NCBI GenBank assembly: GCA_029204225.1 | Contig: CM055099.1 | Coordinates: 57,421,982 to 57,485,981 of the forward strand | Length of the DNA: 64,000 bases | Direction: 5' to 3' | From: Diphasiastrum complanatum | Taxonomy: Eukaryota; Streptophyta; Lycopodiopsida; Lycopodiales; Lycopodiaceae | Shown: positions 35,871 to 46,989 of the stretch, in pieces | Position numbering within the stretch: the stretch's first letter is position 1 | Layout: each line of letters begins with the position of its first letter | Position numbers and translations under genes: made by a program | Notes under the pieces: generated by a model | The model's input: the letters and a program-made list of their open reading frames with translations, nothing else | The model's database searches: none | What the model was told of the DNA's origin: nothing

Positions 35871-36554
35871 TTTTTCAATTTTTTTTTTTTAAAAAAAAAA
35901 ATACAGGCCCCTCCCCTCACTGTCCCACATCCCCAAAACGAAATAAAAACAATTTTCCTCCCCCTACTTCCCCTTCGAAATTAATTATCAGAGGGTGTCT
36001 GGCACCCACCTACCCCCTCCTATTAAAAAAAAGGAAAAAGCTGCCTAAAAAAATTTGCAACAAACCTAACCACTGCACATGCCTCCCATAACTGAGATAT
36101 TACCAAACAACGATGACTAATGAGCAGTCCATTAATTATTATGAACCTTCATTGGGAACTATGCTCCAAAAGAGCGGCAAAGAAAGATTTGAAAGAGGTT
36201 TGGAGTGAAGATGATGGTTTGCATTGCAAACAGATTACTGATTTACGGTTTAGGGTGTACCAGAGGATTTGGGAGAGGTGAACGCTCACCAGAAGAGTGA
36301 CAAGCTCTCAGGACCACAAGTCTCTGGGGGAAATCAATGCTCACCAGAAGAGTGACAAGCTCGCAAAACAGGGAACCACAAGCGTTAGAGGGTAAGGGCC
36401 AAATCTGTGTGGCCTCGGGGATTTCATGCTGGATCACCTGCTTGGTGCCAGAGTCTTCGGAGGATGAGGAGGCCATGTTTGCAATGATAGTTAGAGGACG
36501 AAAAAGTAGGAAAAACGGTGGAAAAGGTAAAAAGGTGTGGAAACGACAAAAAAC

Positions 36555-36795
36555 TGTGAAATGTCTTTATAGGCATAGATTCTCCATTCCGTGGCAAACG
36601 TTGTCTTGTGTTGGTCTTGGGGGGCTATCTTCACCTGGTTGTAGCCCTGAAGCCATCTAGAAAACTGTAGGCTTCGGCACCAGCTACTCTGTCGAGGACA
36701 CTTTTCGTAAATGGTAAAGGAAAATGATCCTTTTTGGTGACTGCATTTAGCGCCTTCAGATTCACACAGATCCGCATTTTGCCGTTGTGGAATGA
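36555..36795 (-). pseudogene. Gypsy reverse transcriptase fragment (minus strand)
   Basis: Minus-strand text across frames reads MRICVNLKALNAVTKKDHFP, then VAGAEAYSFLDGF and GYNQVKIAPQDQHKTTFATE, which are consecutive RT blocks of a non-chromodomain Gypsy element similar to 8,678-9,418. There are at least two frameshifts. It lies next to the end of the LINE fragment, and the block that should precede it in the protein is found at 37,951 on the other strand. The frame at 36,476 (MASSSSEDSGTKQ, minus strand) just beyond it is not recognised. Confidence 0.8.
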
Positions 36796-37935
36796 GAGTC
36801 CTCATATCCCATCAGTGCTCTGAGTGTAGTAGGCATGTCACTAAATAAACAATGATATCTCCCCCTAATTTCATAATATATGGGGCATCTGAAGATGAAA
36901 TGCTCCTCGGACTCTATCTCAGGTAGGGGACACAGCAGGCATAGTCTCAATAGCCACCTGATGTGAGGAGACTCTGAACTGTCCCAAAGTGAAACGGAGA
37001 CCGTGTGATAGTCCAGAAGACAAATAGCGAGGTAAAACTGGAAGACCAGTGGCATCCTGCTCTAGAAAGTGAGTCCGGTAGTAGTCAAGCTTAACCCCCA
37101 GCTGGTGACGCCAGGTACGGTCGAGATATGCTCTGTGTAAAAAACGTCTAATGTATTGGTATATGTACCCAAAGGCAGATCAGTGATAGTGATGCCAAAT
37201 GCTTCCATGAGGAAGTGTGATGCTTGAGAGAACCATGATAGCCTGTATCCCTGAGTCTAAAGGTGATGAGAGGACATGAGTGCTATCCGCGTATATCTCT
37301 GCTTGGTATCACAAAGTGCCTGAGCTCTCTGGATGTAAGTAATAAGCTGGAAGGCTGCCTCAATCTGAATAGGGGAGGTGGCAAACTCTGCAAGGATGAT
37401 CTCATGGGGAATCGAGGGCTTCGCTCGGATCATACGAGCCAACGTGGTGGTCTGTAAGCGTGAAATACTGGACCAGTGTGAAGATGATAATCCTGTACAC
37501 CATATCTTTGCGGCATACAAGGCTGAAGGGGTGACGATGGTGTCAAACAGTCTGCACTTACTTGGGGCATCCCGAATAGACTTACGAAAGCAGAATCTCT
37601 CTAACTGGACTAGGGAAGAGTGGCCTTTCCCAAGTCTAAAAGTAGTCGCCTGTCTCATACTGAAGGTAGGACTAGAGAAGAGCATGCCCAGGTAAGTGTA
37701 TGAAGAAACCACCTCTAGGGACTATCCATCAAAGCTAAGCTCCTGGCGCTGCATGAAGGCCCGAGAGGTATTGAAGACCATAACTTTGGTTTTCGAGAGG
37801 TTCACCCCTAAACCCCACTGAGTACAAAAAGTGTGTAAACAGTCCAATTGTCTCTGTAATCCCTGGGCCCGAGAAGGTGGGTAAACCGCGCACCTGGCTC
37901 TGTTAGGGGTATTCCCAATGAATTGTAAATAAATA
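36762..37935 (-). pseudogene. 5'-truncated LINE: RT end and zinc knuckle
   Basis: The minus-strand frame from about 37,870 gives LQRQLDCLHTFCTQWGLGVN and KTKVMVFNTS, the end of a non-LTR RT palm. After one in-frame TAG (37,722-37,724) it continues YTYLGMLFSS and AKIWCTGLSSSHWSSISRLQ to a stop at 37,257. A further frame at 36,762-37,055 has a zinc knuckle, CLLC-x9-HFIFRC (PEIESEEHFIFRCPIYYEIR). The order is right for a LINE ORF2 C-terminus; the endonuclease and RT start are missing. No poly(A) tail is seen at the 3' junction. The clade is not settled. Confidence 0.8.
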
Positions 37936-37950
37936 AAATCGACCAATAAA

Positions 37951-38025
37951 ACAGAGCTGATCAAGCAGGAGTTGCAGAAGCTGATGGATGCAGATTTCAT
38001 CTATGAAATCGAGCACACACAACTT
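37951..38025 (+). pseudogene. Gypsy reverse transcriptase fragment (plus strand)
   Basis: ELIKQELQKLMDADFIYEIE followed by HTQL, the block at the N-terminus of a Gypsy RT. It is the piece that should lie just before the fragment at 36,555-36,795, yet it is on the opposite strand on the other side of the LINE. The following open frame (to 38,199) is not recognised. Confidence 0.7.
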
Positions 38026-38534
38026 ATGCCACGAGAGATGGTCTTGTTGCGCCAAGATATGTACCAGTTAGCTCACCAGCCACATCCTAGCTCTCAGGCT
38101 CAGATTACGTCTTTCTTCACTCAGGAGATGGACACAGCCCGACAACGAGAACGACGACATACCACCTCACCGATGTCAGAGACAATGTATCATTCATAGT
38201 CATGCAGCAGTTCACACTTCTCGCCTTGTTACGAGAGTACACAGTTTTCACCCTCCTAGACAACGTCAGCGACGGTCCATACCGCCTGATACAACTCGTA
38301 TTAGCAGCAACACTATCTGACACTATCTGATACTACTCTACTCCTGGCAGCTATTCTTGCTCCCACTTATGGACAATTGGCAGTTTGTAGTTTACAGTTA
38401 TATTACTCATTTCTCTTTTATGCATAGTTTTTCTTGGAGACGTTTATATACACTCCCATGGTTTTCACATACTTGACATGTACTCCTTTTGGTCTTATAT
38501 GCCTTTTGGCATGGAAAAGACATTAATAAAGCTT

Positions 38535-38538
<4 letters not shown>

Positions 38539-38610
<72 letters not shown>
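38539..38610. repeat. (CT)36 microsatellite
   Basis: Uninterrupted 72-bp TC run following AATAAAGCTTTCT. The arginine/glutamate or serine/leucine frames over it are artefacts. Confidence 0.98.
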
Positions 38611-38615
<5 letters not shown>

Positions 38616-38809
38616 GCACAGAGCAAGCCATTTCTAACTAACCATTCAAATTGCGTAATTCAAACCATTTCTAACTAGCCATTCAAATTTCACATACCTT
38701 ACCATTTGTAACTAACCATGATAAATTAGCGTGACACAAATAGACTGTAAAAATATATATACATCTCATATGATGCCAATGTACATGATGCTATGTGTAT
38801 CAATATCTA

Positions 38810-39035
38810 CTAGTCTATGCTAAAAAAATCATCCCTCTGCATGCCAGATGCATCTGCAGGGGTGTCAAATACAAAGTCTGGCTGGGAGTCTGGAGGCATC
38901 TGGGACTCCTCCAAGTCTGGGCCAACGCCTGCCAAGAGACGACTAGAAAAATCATCAGTGCGTCCCCTCTTGGCTGGCTTGCCTCTGGGTCTGTCAGAAG
39001 GAACCCTCTGTGGTACACTCCTGCCTGGGGGTCTC
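38810..39035 (-). pseudogene. BED-finger protein, C-terminal exon (split by an LTR element)
   Basis: Minus-strand frame ending TAG at 38,810-38,812. It reads on from the far side of the chromovirus insertion: GRGRPPGRSVPQRV across the junction (an AT-hook-like GRGRPPGR), then KPAKRGRTDDFSSRLLAGVG and a hydrophilic acidic end, ASGMQRDDFFSID. If the 6,016-bp element and one target copy are removed, this frame joins the exon at 45,052-45,324. No DDE catalytic region or hAT dimerisation domain is present, so if it derives from a transposase it is an internally deleted one. Confidence 0.55.
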
Positions 39036-39704
39036 TGTTGCACACAAGTTCACAAACCCTAAGTAAATACACAGAATTACCCAACAAATCCGTCACTTTA
39101 TTAATCTCAAGCAAATGTACATAGATCAACAAGCAAACATGAGAGCTCTGCTGCAAGTCTCCTCCCAACCATAGCTGCATAGGAATACCATAATCATAAT
39201 GAGGAATGCTTGACAAGGCTCACCCTATATCCCCTCAAGCACCCCTTAACCCTGACACATCCTAACGTCGACACATGGCAAACTCCATGCACAGCCGACA
39301 CTTGCCACTTGGCAGTACCCTGACACATAGGCAAGCTAGTAGGTGGACAGTCTGACACGTGTCACTCATGCATTGGACCAGGTGTCCCAATGAGCATATG
39401 ACACGTCCTGTTGACCCGTCCATTGACCGTCTGACAAGTGTCACTCATGCACTGGACCAAGTGTCCCAGTGAGCATGTGACACGTGTCACGTTGACCAGT
39501 CAACCCTTCTTACTTTTTAGGAGGTCAGTCCAGCAGACTCTCATGAGACCCAGTACCCCCTTGGCCATCTCGTATTTAGTCACTATAACACATATTTACG
39601 TTGCAATTTACTATTGTCTCCACAGGCCGGTGACTTAGCCATTTACAATTTAATAATTACAATTTACCATACATTGGGCAAACGGATTCAAAGTACATGT
39701 GACA
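39036..39704 (-). repeat. 3' LTR of the chromovirus
   Basis: 669 bp, reading TGTCACATGTAC..GTGTGCAACA on the minus strand. It contains two tandem copies of a roughly 80-bp cassette (39,350-39,428 and 39,429-39,505) carrying GACACGTG(TC) G-box palindromes (39,354-39,363; 39,479-39,488) and TTGACC/GGTCAA W-box-like words. Confidence 0.97.
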
Positions 39705-39717
39705 TCCCTTCCCTCCT
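39705..39717 (-). promoter_or_regulatory. Polypurine tract of the chromovirus
   Basis: GAGGAGGGAAGGGA on the minus strand, directly before the TGTCACATG start of the 3' LTR. It follows the TGA that ends the chromodomain frame (39,717-39,719), so the stop codon and tract nearly overlap. Confidence 0.92.
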
Positions 39718-40705
39718 CAGATGACATCGTCCTCGATGGCAAAGTCTGGATACTGTGCATGCAACCCATGCGCGGTCTCCCAGGTAGCATCACTGAGAGG
39801 TCGTCCATGCCATGCAACCAAGTACTCACGGAGCAAACGATTCCGCAACCGTCTATGCCTCCGGTCCAATACTCTCGCTGGTTTATGCATCACTTCCCCA
39901 TGCTCCTGAAACAATACAAGGCCATCAGCCAACAAGTTATCACCATCATGTAAAACCTTCTTTAAGCGTGAAACATGAAAAACAGGATGAACCTTACAAC
40001 CAACAGGCAAATCCAATTCATAAGCAACGCTATTAATCTTTTTAACAATTTTCCAAGGTCCACAGTATCTAGGTGACAACTTATAACACTTCCCTGTCTT
40101 TAGGGTTTTCGAGTCCTTTGGAATCCTGAGAAATACCATATCTCCTTCCTCGAACTCTCTTGGCGTACGATCCAGATCAGCATATGTCTTTGCCCGATCC
40201 ATCGCCGCTTTTACATTTTCCTTAGCTAAATCCAACATCTGTTGCATGTGAGTTAGAAATTCCATAGCACTGGGTGTCTTATGAGGCATACCTATAGTAA
40301 CTGGACTGGCTAGTCTAAAACCATAATTTAGCTCGAAAGGACTCATCTTCGTAGATGCATTCTTTTTATCATTATAGGCAAACTCCAACAATGGTAGATA
40401 ACCTTATTAACTTGACACTTAAAACAATGTGTCACGTAATGGTTTACTTCTTTCTTAAGTCTCGACCACCAAAAGTTACGTCGTATCAACTCATAGGTCC
40501 TATCCACACCAGGATGACCAGCACTAGGGCTATCGTGACAGAGATGCAAGATCCTCTTTCGCAACACCTCACAAGCTGGAATAAGAGCCTTGCCATTTCT
40601 CATCACTATTCCATCTTCTATGGAATACTTAAGATAAGTGCGAACCAAGGTAGAAGAGCTCTCCCTTTGAGACTCTGCATGGCCATGACTCACCTCCTGT
40701 TCCAC
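39717..40705 (-). pseudogene. Chromovirus integrase, catalytic core deleted, with chromodomain
   Basis: The minus-strand frame 40,705-40,343 holds the zinc-binding domain (HLCHDSPSAGHPGV, then HYVTHCFKCQVNK). Directly after CQVNK the sequence jumps, in another frame, to LLEFAYNDKKNASTKMSPFE, which normally lies after the catalytic core, so the whole D-D-E region (some 130-150 residues) is deleted near 40,395. The C-terminal domain (EGDMVFLRIPK, KLSPRYCGPWKIVKKI, HPVFHVSRLKK) is intact. A chromodomain (REYLVAWHGRPLSDATWE, then FAIEDDVI) ends the protein at 39,717. No enzyme activity is possible. Confidence 0.95.
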
Positions 40706-40789
40706 TTTCTTACAGTGAGGATCTTCCTGCTGAGCCTTTCTTATCTCAGACAGTAAGTCTTTTCAATGACTACAAATGACATCTGATAC

Positions 40790-41230
40790 ACCACACGAGA
40801 TAGTGCATCTGCCACACGATTCTCGGCACCTTTCTTGTACCGAATCTCCATTAGGAATTCCTGCATGAGCTCAAACTATCTGGCTTGCCGGCCTCTAAGG
40901 TCTGGCTGCTTACAAAAGTATCTCAAGGTATCATGATCAGTGAATACCTCAAATTCCGATCCATACAAATAATGCCTCCATGCCTTTAATGCATGAACTA
41001 TGGCATACAACTCCTTCTCATGAGTTGGATAATTTTTCTACGCAGGGTTGAGCTTCTTGCTCTCAAAGGCCACAGGCCTACCCTCTTGCATCAAAACAAC
41101 TCCCACAGCAATGTCACTTGCATCCGTATCTATAAAATGGGGCTTTTGAGGGTCTACAATTTTTAGAGTGACGCACTCAACAATAGCTTGCTTCAACTGA
41201 TCAAAGCTTGCTTGCTGCAGTTCAGTCCAC
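40790..41230 (-). pseudogene. Chromovirus RNase H with two stops
   Basis: The minus-strand frame reads PHFIDTDASDIAVGVVLMQE, RPVAFESKKLNPA, a stop (41,038-41,040), NYPTHEKELYAIVHALKAWR, FEVFTDHDTLRYF, a stop (40,876-40,878) and VADALSR. The catalytic acids D (TDAS), E (HEKEL) and D (TDHD) are kept. It sits between RT and integrase as expected. Confidence 0.9.
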
Positions 41231-42938
41231 TCACCAAATCTTTTTTTGAGTTAAATCAGTCAAAGGTGCTGCAATATAGGAGTATTTCTTAACATATTTT
41301 CTATAGAATACTGCCAATCCAAGAAAAGAACGGAGTGCTGTCAAATCAGCTAGCATAGGCCACGCAACGATCACAACAACCTTCTTAGGATCTAGCCTTA
41401 CTCCATTAGCAGACACTACATGACCAAGATACTCAATCTCTTTTTTAAACAATTCACTTTTTTTACTATTGGCAAACAGAGTGTTCTTCCTCAAAGTAGA
41501 CAACACAGTCCTAAGGTCAGCCATATGCTTGACCTCACCTGCACTGTAAGTCAGAATGTCATCAACAAAGTTTACGACAAATTTACCCATATACGGTCTG
41601 AGCACATCATTCATCATCATCATGACCGAACCGAGTTCTGAAGGCAGTCTTGTGTACATCCTCTTCACGAACTTCAACCTGATGGTATCCACTCTTCAGG
41701 TCTATTTTATTGAACACAGTGGCACCTGACAAGGCATCAAGCAAATCATCTATACGTGGCATAGGATATCGATGTTTAACAGTTATCTTGTTCAAACCTC
41801 GATAATCCACACACATACGCCATGATCCATCCTTCTTTTTTACAAGAATGATCGGAGAGGCAAAAGGGGAATAACTAGGTCGTATCTGCCCCTTGGCCAG
41901 ATAATCATCGACCATCCGTCTCACTTCCTCTTCCTCCTTAAGACTTATTCTGTAAGGACGTCTATTGACAGGACATGATCCAGGTATTAACTCAATCTTA
42001 TGTTCAACATTCCTCTTGGGAGGTAAAACAAATGGAAGATCATCTATGAACACATCTGAAAACTCTCTCCTAATCTCTTGATCCAAATTGGCAATAGTAC
42101 TGGTTTGCACACACTGCATGCTACTCTGACTAGTATTATTAGACATATCAAGTAGAAAGCAAACACACATGTACTCACAATGGATCCTACGCAACTGCGT
42201 AACTGAAACAAGCGGTCCAGGAGGCACATCCCGCTCACCACGAAGGGAATGCATCACACCATCAAACTGGAACTCATACACATGAGTATCCCAGGCTATG
42301 TGTGGCTTCCGCATCGTGTGCCAACAAATGCCCAACACCACATCAAACCGCGCAAGCCGTGTTATTTCAAAATCCAACTCTTCTGTGTAACTTTGTATAG
42401 TTAGTGGAATGCCCACAACCCTCTTATCCCAAATCTCTGTACCCTTTCCATTAGCCATTTCCACTGTGTACTGGTACTGGGATGGTTGAGTATTCACACC
42501 TAACTTCCGTACCAAAGTTGAATTCAACACATTATGACAGGACCCAGTGTCAAATAGAACTTGAACATCTCTACCACACAGCTGTCCTCGCATAACAATA
42601 AGAGAAGTGTTAGGAAATTGATACCCTTGGCGAGCCGATTTTGACAAAAGCGCTGGTGGAGCCGTGTCCACTCTCCTGACCACCGAAACATTCATGAGGC
42701 GTGGAACATCTGGATTGGCTTCCTGCTCGATCTCTTCCACTGTCATAGGGTCATCACCCTGGTTAATCTGATCCACCTGAAGATTATATGTGGTCCGCAT
42801 CAAGTTTCGTGGACATTCCTTCCACCTATGCTGTCCCAAACATCCAAAACAGAGGTTCTCCCTCTTTGCACGTTCTTGGTCCTGAGGCGACAACATTGAA
42901 GGACGTTGACCCTTTTGGGCATTGGGCTGCCCATACAA
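41231..42938 (-). pseudogene. Chromovirus gag end, protease and reverse transcriptase
   Basis: 443-codon frame from 42,938 to 41,607. It contains a zinc knuckle [13 protein letters not shown] (C-x2-C-x3-H-x4-C, 42,851-42,813), protease active site LFDTGSCHN (about 42,560), then RT blocks ([41 protein letters not shown]). At 41,607-41,640 it runs into ATG repeats and stops. RT resumes one frame over with [20 protein letters not shown] (ending near 41,231). The intervening conserved block with the PFGLxNAP motif, about 20 residues, is deleted. The VDD catalytic pair is intact, but the RT fold is not. Confidence 0.95.
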
Positions 42939-43819
42939 CCCTTTGCCTTTTGGAGCCCCTGCACCCTTCTTTGGTCACCCCGAGCTTGCCATTGATTGGT
43001 TTGACCTTCAAACTTTCTCTTTTTGTTCCATTTGCCCTTGCGTCCCCAAGGTTGCTGACCACTTGGACCAGCTACCGCAACAAGATCCGGGCCTTTTTTC
43101 CCATCTTCATAATACAAAGCCATCTGGATGGCTCCCCGCAAATCATGAGATTGCTCCTTCCGCACGAAAGGGCGAATACTCTCTCGAAGTCCCTCCACAA
43201 AGTGAAATATTTGCATGTACATAGGAACTTCCTGAGGAATGCGTAACAAAGCCTCTCGGTACTCGTCTGCATAATCCTGCACGCTCAAGTTACCCTGCTT
43301 CAAATAAGACCATTGTTGCATGGCTCTGTTGTCTTCATCCATACGCACCCAGTTTTGCGCAAACATTTGCCGGAATGCCTCCCATGTGGTTGGAACTAGG
43401 TCATCCTTTTCCACCTTCCTCTACCACCTTTGTGCTGACTCTTGAAAACGATATGTGGCTTCAGCAATCATCTCAGTTTCATCGTCTATGCCACACATCT
43501 GGAATGCTTTCTCCCACTTTTGCAACCAATTCCCAACGGCATCAGTAGTTCTCATAGATACTGCTCCAGTGAACTTCGGAGGTTTTAAATCTTTGATAGT
43601 AGGTAGCTTTCTCTTTCGAAACCCCAACTCAGCTTCATGCCCCGTTGACAATGTCCTTTCTACTTCCATAGCTGTACCACTGACTCTCTCAGGAACGCTA
43701 ACCCCTTTACCTTTGAGTTGCTCCAAAATCAGCTTAAGAGTAGCTTCGATAGTATCCACCTTGGAACATACAGCATCTAATCTCTTTGAATCTTGACTGG
43801 TGTTGCTTGCGGATGCCAT
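42800..43819 (-). pseudogene. Chromovirus gag
   Basis: ATG at 43,819 (MASASNTSQDSK); an in-frame ATG 16 codons earlier also exists. N-terminal coiled segment (VDTIEATLKLILEQLKGK), then LKPPKFTGAVS and NWLQKWEKAFQ, a TAG at 43,421-43,423, and continuation in the same frame (WEAFRQMFAQNWV, QDYADEYREALLRIP, FVEGLRESIRPFV), the capsid of chromoviruses. The frame shifts near 42,935 before the zinc knuckle. One nonsense codon and one frameshift disable it. Confidence 0.93.
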
Positions 43820-44368
43820 AGCAGAAAGATAGGTAGCAGAAACAAAGCAAAACCAAGCTCTCAGCACCTCAAGTCACTACACAGATAAGTTGCCCTGAAT
43901 TCCTAGAAGAACTGAATAGAATAGATCTCCTACATCCAAGTTCTAACTACACATAGACTTTTCTTCTCCAAAAACCAGCAAACTAGGGTTTCAAACTGAC
44001 AATTGGCAAAAAACTATGGATGATCACCGAATCAGAAGGCGAAAAGCCTTACCCTATCAGCGACCTACCACAAGAAACTTATTGCAACTGACAGATCTGA
44101 AAAATACTGAGTATTGAAGAAGTTACAAACAAATTTACAAATCCTATGTGGGCTGGGTTTTCACAAAAGTGAAGAGAATAATCAAGCCACGTAGTAGAAA
44201 ATGCTCAAAGGCTGCCAGAAGATCAGCAATCCACCATAGGGCTTCAATCTGCTATCTTATGGGCTCCAAACCTACCAACAGATCACCTACAGTAGGGCGC
44301 TGGCTCTCCAAGAATGCTCCAAACCCTAACTGAAGATGCCAAATCCCACACAAGTCTTGAAAGTAACT

Positions 44369-44380
44369 GCTCTGATACCA
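44369..44380 (-). promoter_or_regulatory. Primer-binding site, initiator tRNA-Met type (chromovirus)
   Basis: TGGTATCAGAGC on the minus strand, two bases inside the 5' LTR. It is the complement of the 3' end of plant initiator tRNA-Met, the usual primer of Copia elements and of many chromoviruses. It fixes the element's orientation. Confidence 0.95.
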
Positions 44381-44382
44381 AA

Positions 44383-45051
44383 TGTTGCACACAAGCTCAC
44401 AAACCCTAAGTAAATACACAAAATTACCCAGCAAATCCGTCACTTTATTAATCTCAAGCAAATGTACATAGATCAACAAGCAAACATGAGAGCTCTGCTG
44501 CAAGTCTCCTCCCAACCATAGCTGCATAGGAATACCATAATCATAATGAGGAATGTCTGACAAGGCTCACCCTATATCCCCTCAAGCACCCCTTAACCCT
44601 GACACATCCTAACGTCGACACATGGCAAACGCCATGCACAGCCGACACTTGCCACTTGGCAGTACCCTGACACATAGGCAAGCTAGTAGGTGGACAGTCT
44701 GACACGTGTCACTCATGCATTGGACCAGGTGTCCCAATGAGCATATGACATGTCCTGTTGACCCGTCCATTGACCGTCTGACAAGTGTCACTCATGCACT
44801 GGACCAAGTGTCCCAGTGAGCATGTGACACGTGTCACGTTGACCAGTCAACCCTTCCTACTTTTTAGGAGGTCAGTCCAGCAGACTCTCATGAGACCCAG
44901 TACCCCCTTGGCCATCTCGTATTTAGTCACTATAACAAATATTTACATTGCAATTTACTATTGTCTCCACAGGCCGGTGACTTAGCCATTTACAATTTAA
45001 TAATTACAATTTACCATACATTGGGCAAAGGGATTCAAAGTACATGTGACA
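44383..45051 (-). repeat. 5' LTR of the chromovirus
   Basis: 669 bp, same length as the other LTR with about 11 substitutions and no indels. Has the same duplicated G-box/W-box cassette (G-box palindromes at 44,701-44,710 and 44,826-44,835). Confidence 0.97.
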
Positions 45052-45755
45052 GTCTCCCTCTACCACAAGGGGGTCTTTGGAAAGAACCGACTACCTGTGA
45101 TGCTCTGAGTCGTCTCTACACAATCTATCTCTGGGTGGCAGCCTCTGTCTCCCTCGCAAACTCTGACCAGCCATCATCTAAAACGTCAGCAGGGAGGGGG
45201 GTAGGCTCCTCGGTGTCAGAATCATCCTCAGGATCACCCCGCGGAGCCGAGCGGCCTCGTCTGGATCAACCTCTGGCTCTCCCTCAAGATCGGCCGCTAG
45301 AACAAGGCAATCATCGGGATTGACCTACACAAGTCAATCATTCGTGAGAATAGTCGAAGCAATCGTGAGGGCATTAAATTGATTGTCTTAAACTAATAAG
45401 AGAGCAAACGATAGAGCATAGACATATACCTGCAACAGTAGGGAGCGTACGCAGTAGGTGGCGGGGACGGTGGCAGTGGGTGCACCAGTGGAAGCGGAGT
45501 CTGCGGCATCTGTGGATGGCTCGCCGGCCTCAACACCTGGCTCAGCATATGTGTCAAGAATGCGAGCCCTCTCCGCAGAGGGGATGACCATACGAACGCC
45601 GACCTCGTAGCGTCCCCCCTTGGGTTGGACTCGCAATCCCCCCAAATGTGCTCGAACCCGAGAGGCGTTCCCTGTAAACTGCTTTCGACAAAAAGGGCAT
45701 CGCCACTTTTTGTTGGGCAACAACTCCACCTCATCCCAAATGGGACGAGCGGCCA

Positions 45756-45756
<1 letters not shown>
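45052..45756 (-). pseudogene. BED zinc-finger protein, exons 1 and 2 (hAT-like)
   Basis: ATG at 45,756-45,754. Exon 1 (109 codons, to 45,430) begins MAARPIWDEVELLPNKKWRC, with CPFCRKQFTGNASRVRAHL, a BED-type finger (C-x2-C..H) as in hAT transposases and derived plant proteins; the fourth metal ligand is not obvious. A 105-bp intron (45,429-45,325, GT..AG) joins in phase 0 to exon 2 (VNPDDCLVLAADLEGEPEVD). A one-base frameshift then leads to DDGWSEFARETEAATQR and a stop. A likely further exon (SFQRPPCGRGRPPGRS) is split by the chromovirus and ends at 38,810. The intact intron and one frameshift suggest a recently active or domesticated gene now decaying. Catalytic domain absent. Confidence 0.65.
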
Positions 45757-45970
<214 letters not shown>

Positions 45971-46117
45971 ATAACCCACCCACATACACCCCATAGCTCT
46001 CCCTCACCCACCATAGCTCTCTCTCCCGCCCTCTTTCTCTCCTCTCTCGCTGGCCCAGAACGCTTCTGCGAATTGTTCCGCTGCCCGCGCGCTTCTGTCT
46101 GCGTTTTTTTTTTTAAA

Positions 46118-46310
46118 TTAAAAAACGCGTCCGGGGCCCGGACGCGTTCTGGGCCCCGGACGCGTCCGCGTCCTGGACGCTGGACGCATCCAGAAAAAAA
46201 AATAGAAAAAAAAAAATAGGATGCATCCGACCCCGCGTCCGGAGGTCGGACGCGTCCGGGTCTGGGCGTTGGATGCGGACACGAAAAGCCCACGTCCGGC
46301 CCAGACCCTC
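46118..46310. repeat. GC-rich palindromic cluster, right end of the putative hAT-like element
   Basis: Contains a perfect 25-bp palindrome, AACGCGTCCGGG-G-CCCGGACGCGTT (46,124-46,148), then GGACGCGTTC, GGCCCCGGACGCGTCC, and further GACGCGTCC and GCGGACAC words. Same vocabulary as 35,782-35,870. It lies about 360 bp upstream of the BED-finger ATG, the usual place for a transposon end. Confidence 0.55.
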
Positions 46311-46989
46311 ATGTCTGATATTATAGATATATATACATATACCTTATAAATATTAACCCTTTTATGTGATATAGAAATACTATATATACATATAATCACT
46401 AGTAACTACAAACCTTTTATACATCTAGCATTCTTAAAGCATAAACTAAGAGCCAGGGGTGTAGTGATTGGAGCAGTTCATGGACTGACTAAACTTTTTG
46501 CTTGGGAGCTGACCAATTGCACTTTCAAATTTATTCTAGTTGATATATGATTTTTTTTGAGCTAAAATTTAGCCCAAGAATTGTTTTTATCTCCCTCATC
46601 ATATTCTGCCAGAACTTTTTATTGTTTTCAATTGCATTATGCCAAATTTTGTTTAATTGTAAACTAACAATCACTTAAAGCCTTGATTCTCTATCTAATG
46701 ACAATATCAAATTCCAGGTGAGCCACTGAATTGTAGACATTTGTCTGTTATTACGAATCAATTCTGGTATCATGTGCTGTCAAATTGATAGTTTTCAAAT
46801 CAAAGCAAACACTATAATCTTTATTTTGTCTGAGTCCCTTTTCATTCATATGATATATTATTTTCTTCCATTAGCTTGCTTCATTGACATGACACCTTCA
46901 TATGGAAGTAGCTGCCATATTTTGATGTAGCATTTGAGATCTTGTGATACACTTCGCATGTTATCATTACTTTTGAAATTCTATTGCAG

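Larger units (their letters stand above)
39036..45051 (-). mobile_element. Complete but defective Gypsy chromovirus, 6,016 bp
   Basis: Minus-strand LTR retrotransposon with both 669-bp LTRs, identical five-base flanks GTCTC (39,031-39,035 and 45,052-45,056), a primer-binding site complementary to initiator tRNA-Met, a polypurine tract, and gag-protease-RT-RNase H-integrase-chromodomain in the usual chromovirus order. I count about 11 differences between the LTRs (about 98.4% identity), so it is the youngest datable insertion in the window. The coding region has in-frame stops, a frameshift, a deletion in RT removing the block before VDD, and loss of the whole integrase catalytic core. It cannot encode its own mobility now. 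It inserted into the BED-finger gene. Confidence 0.97.
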
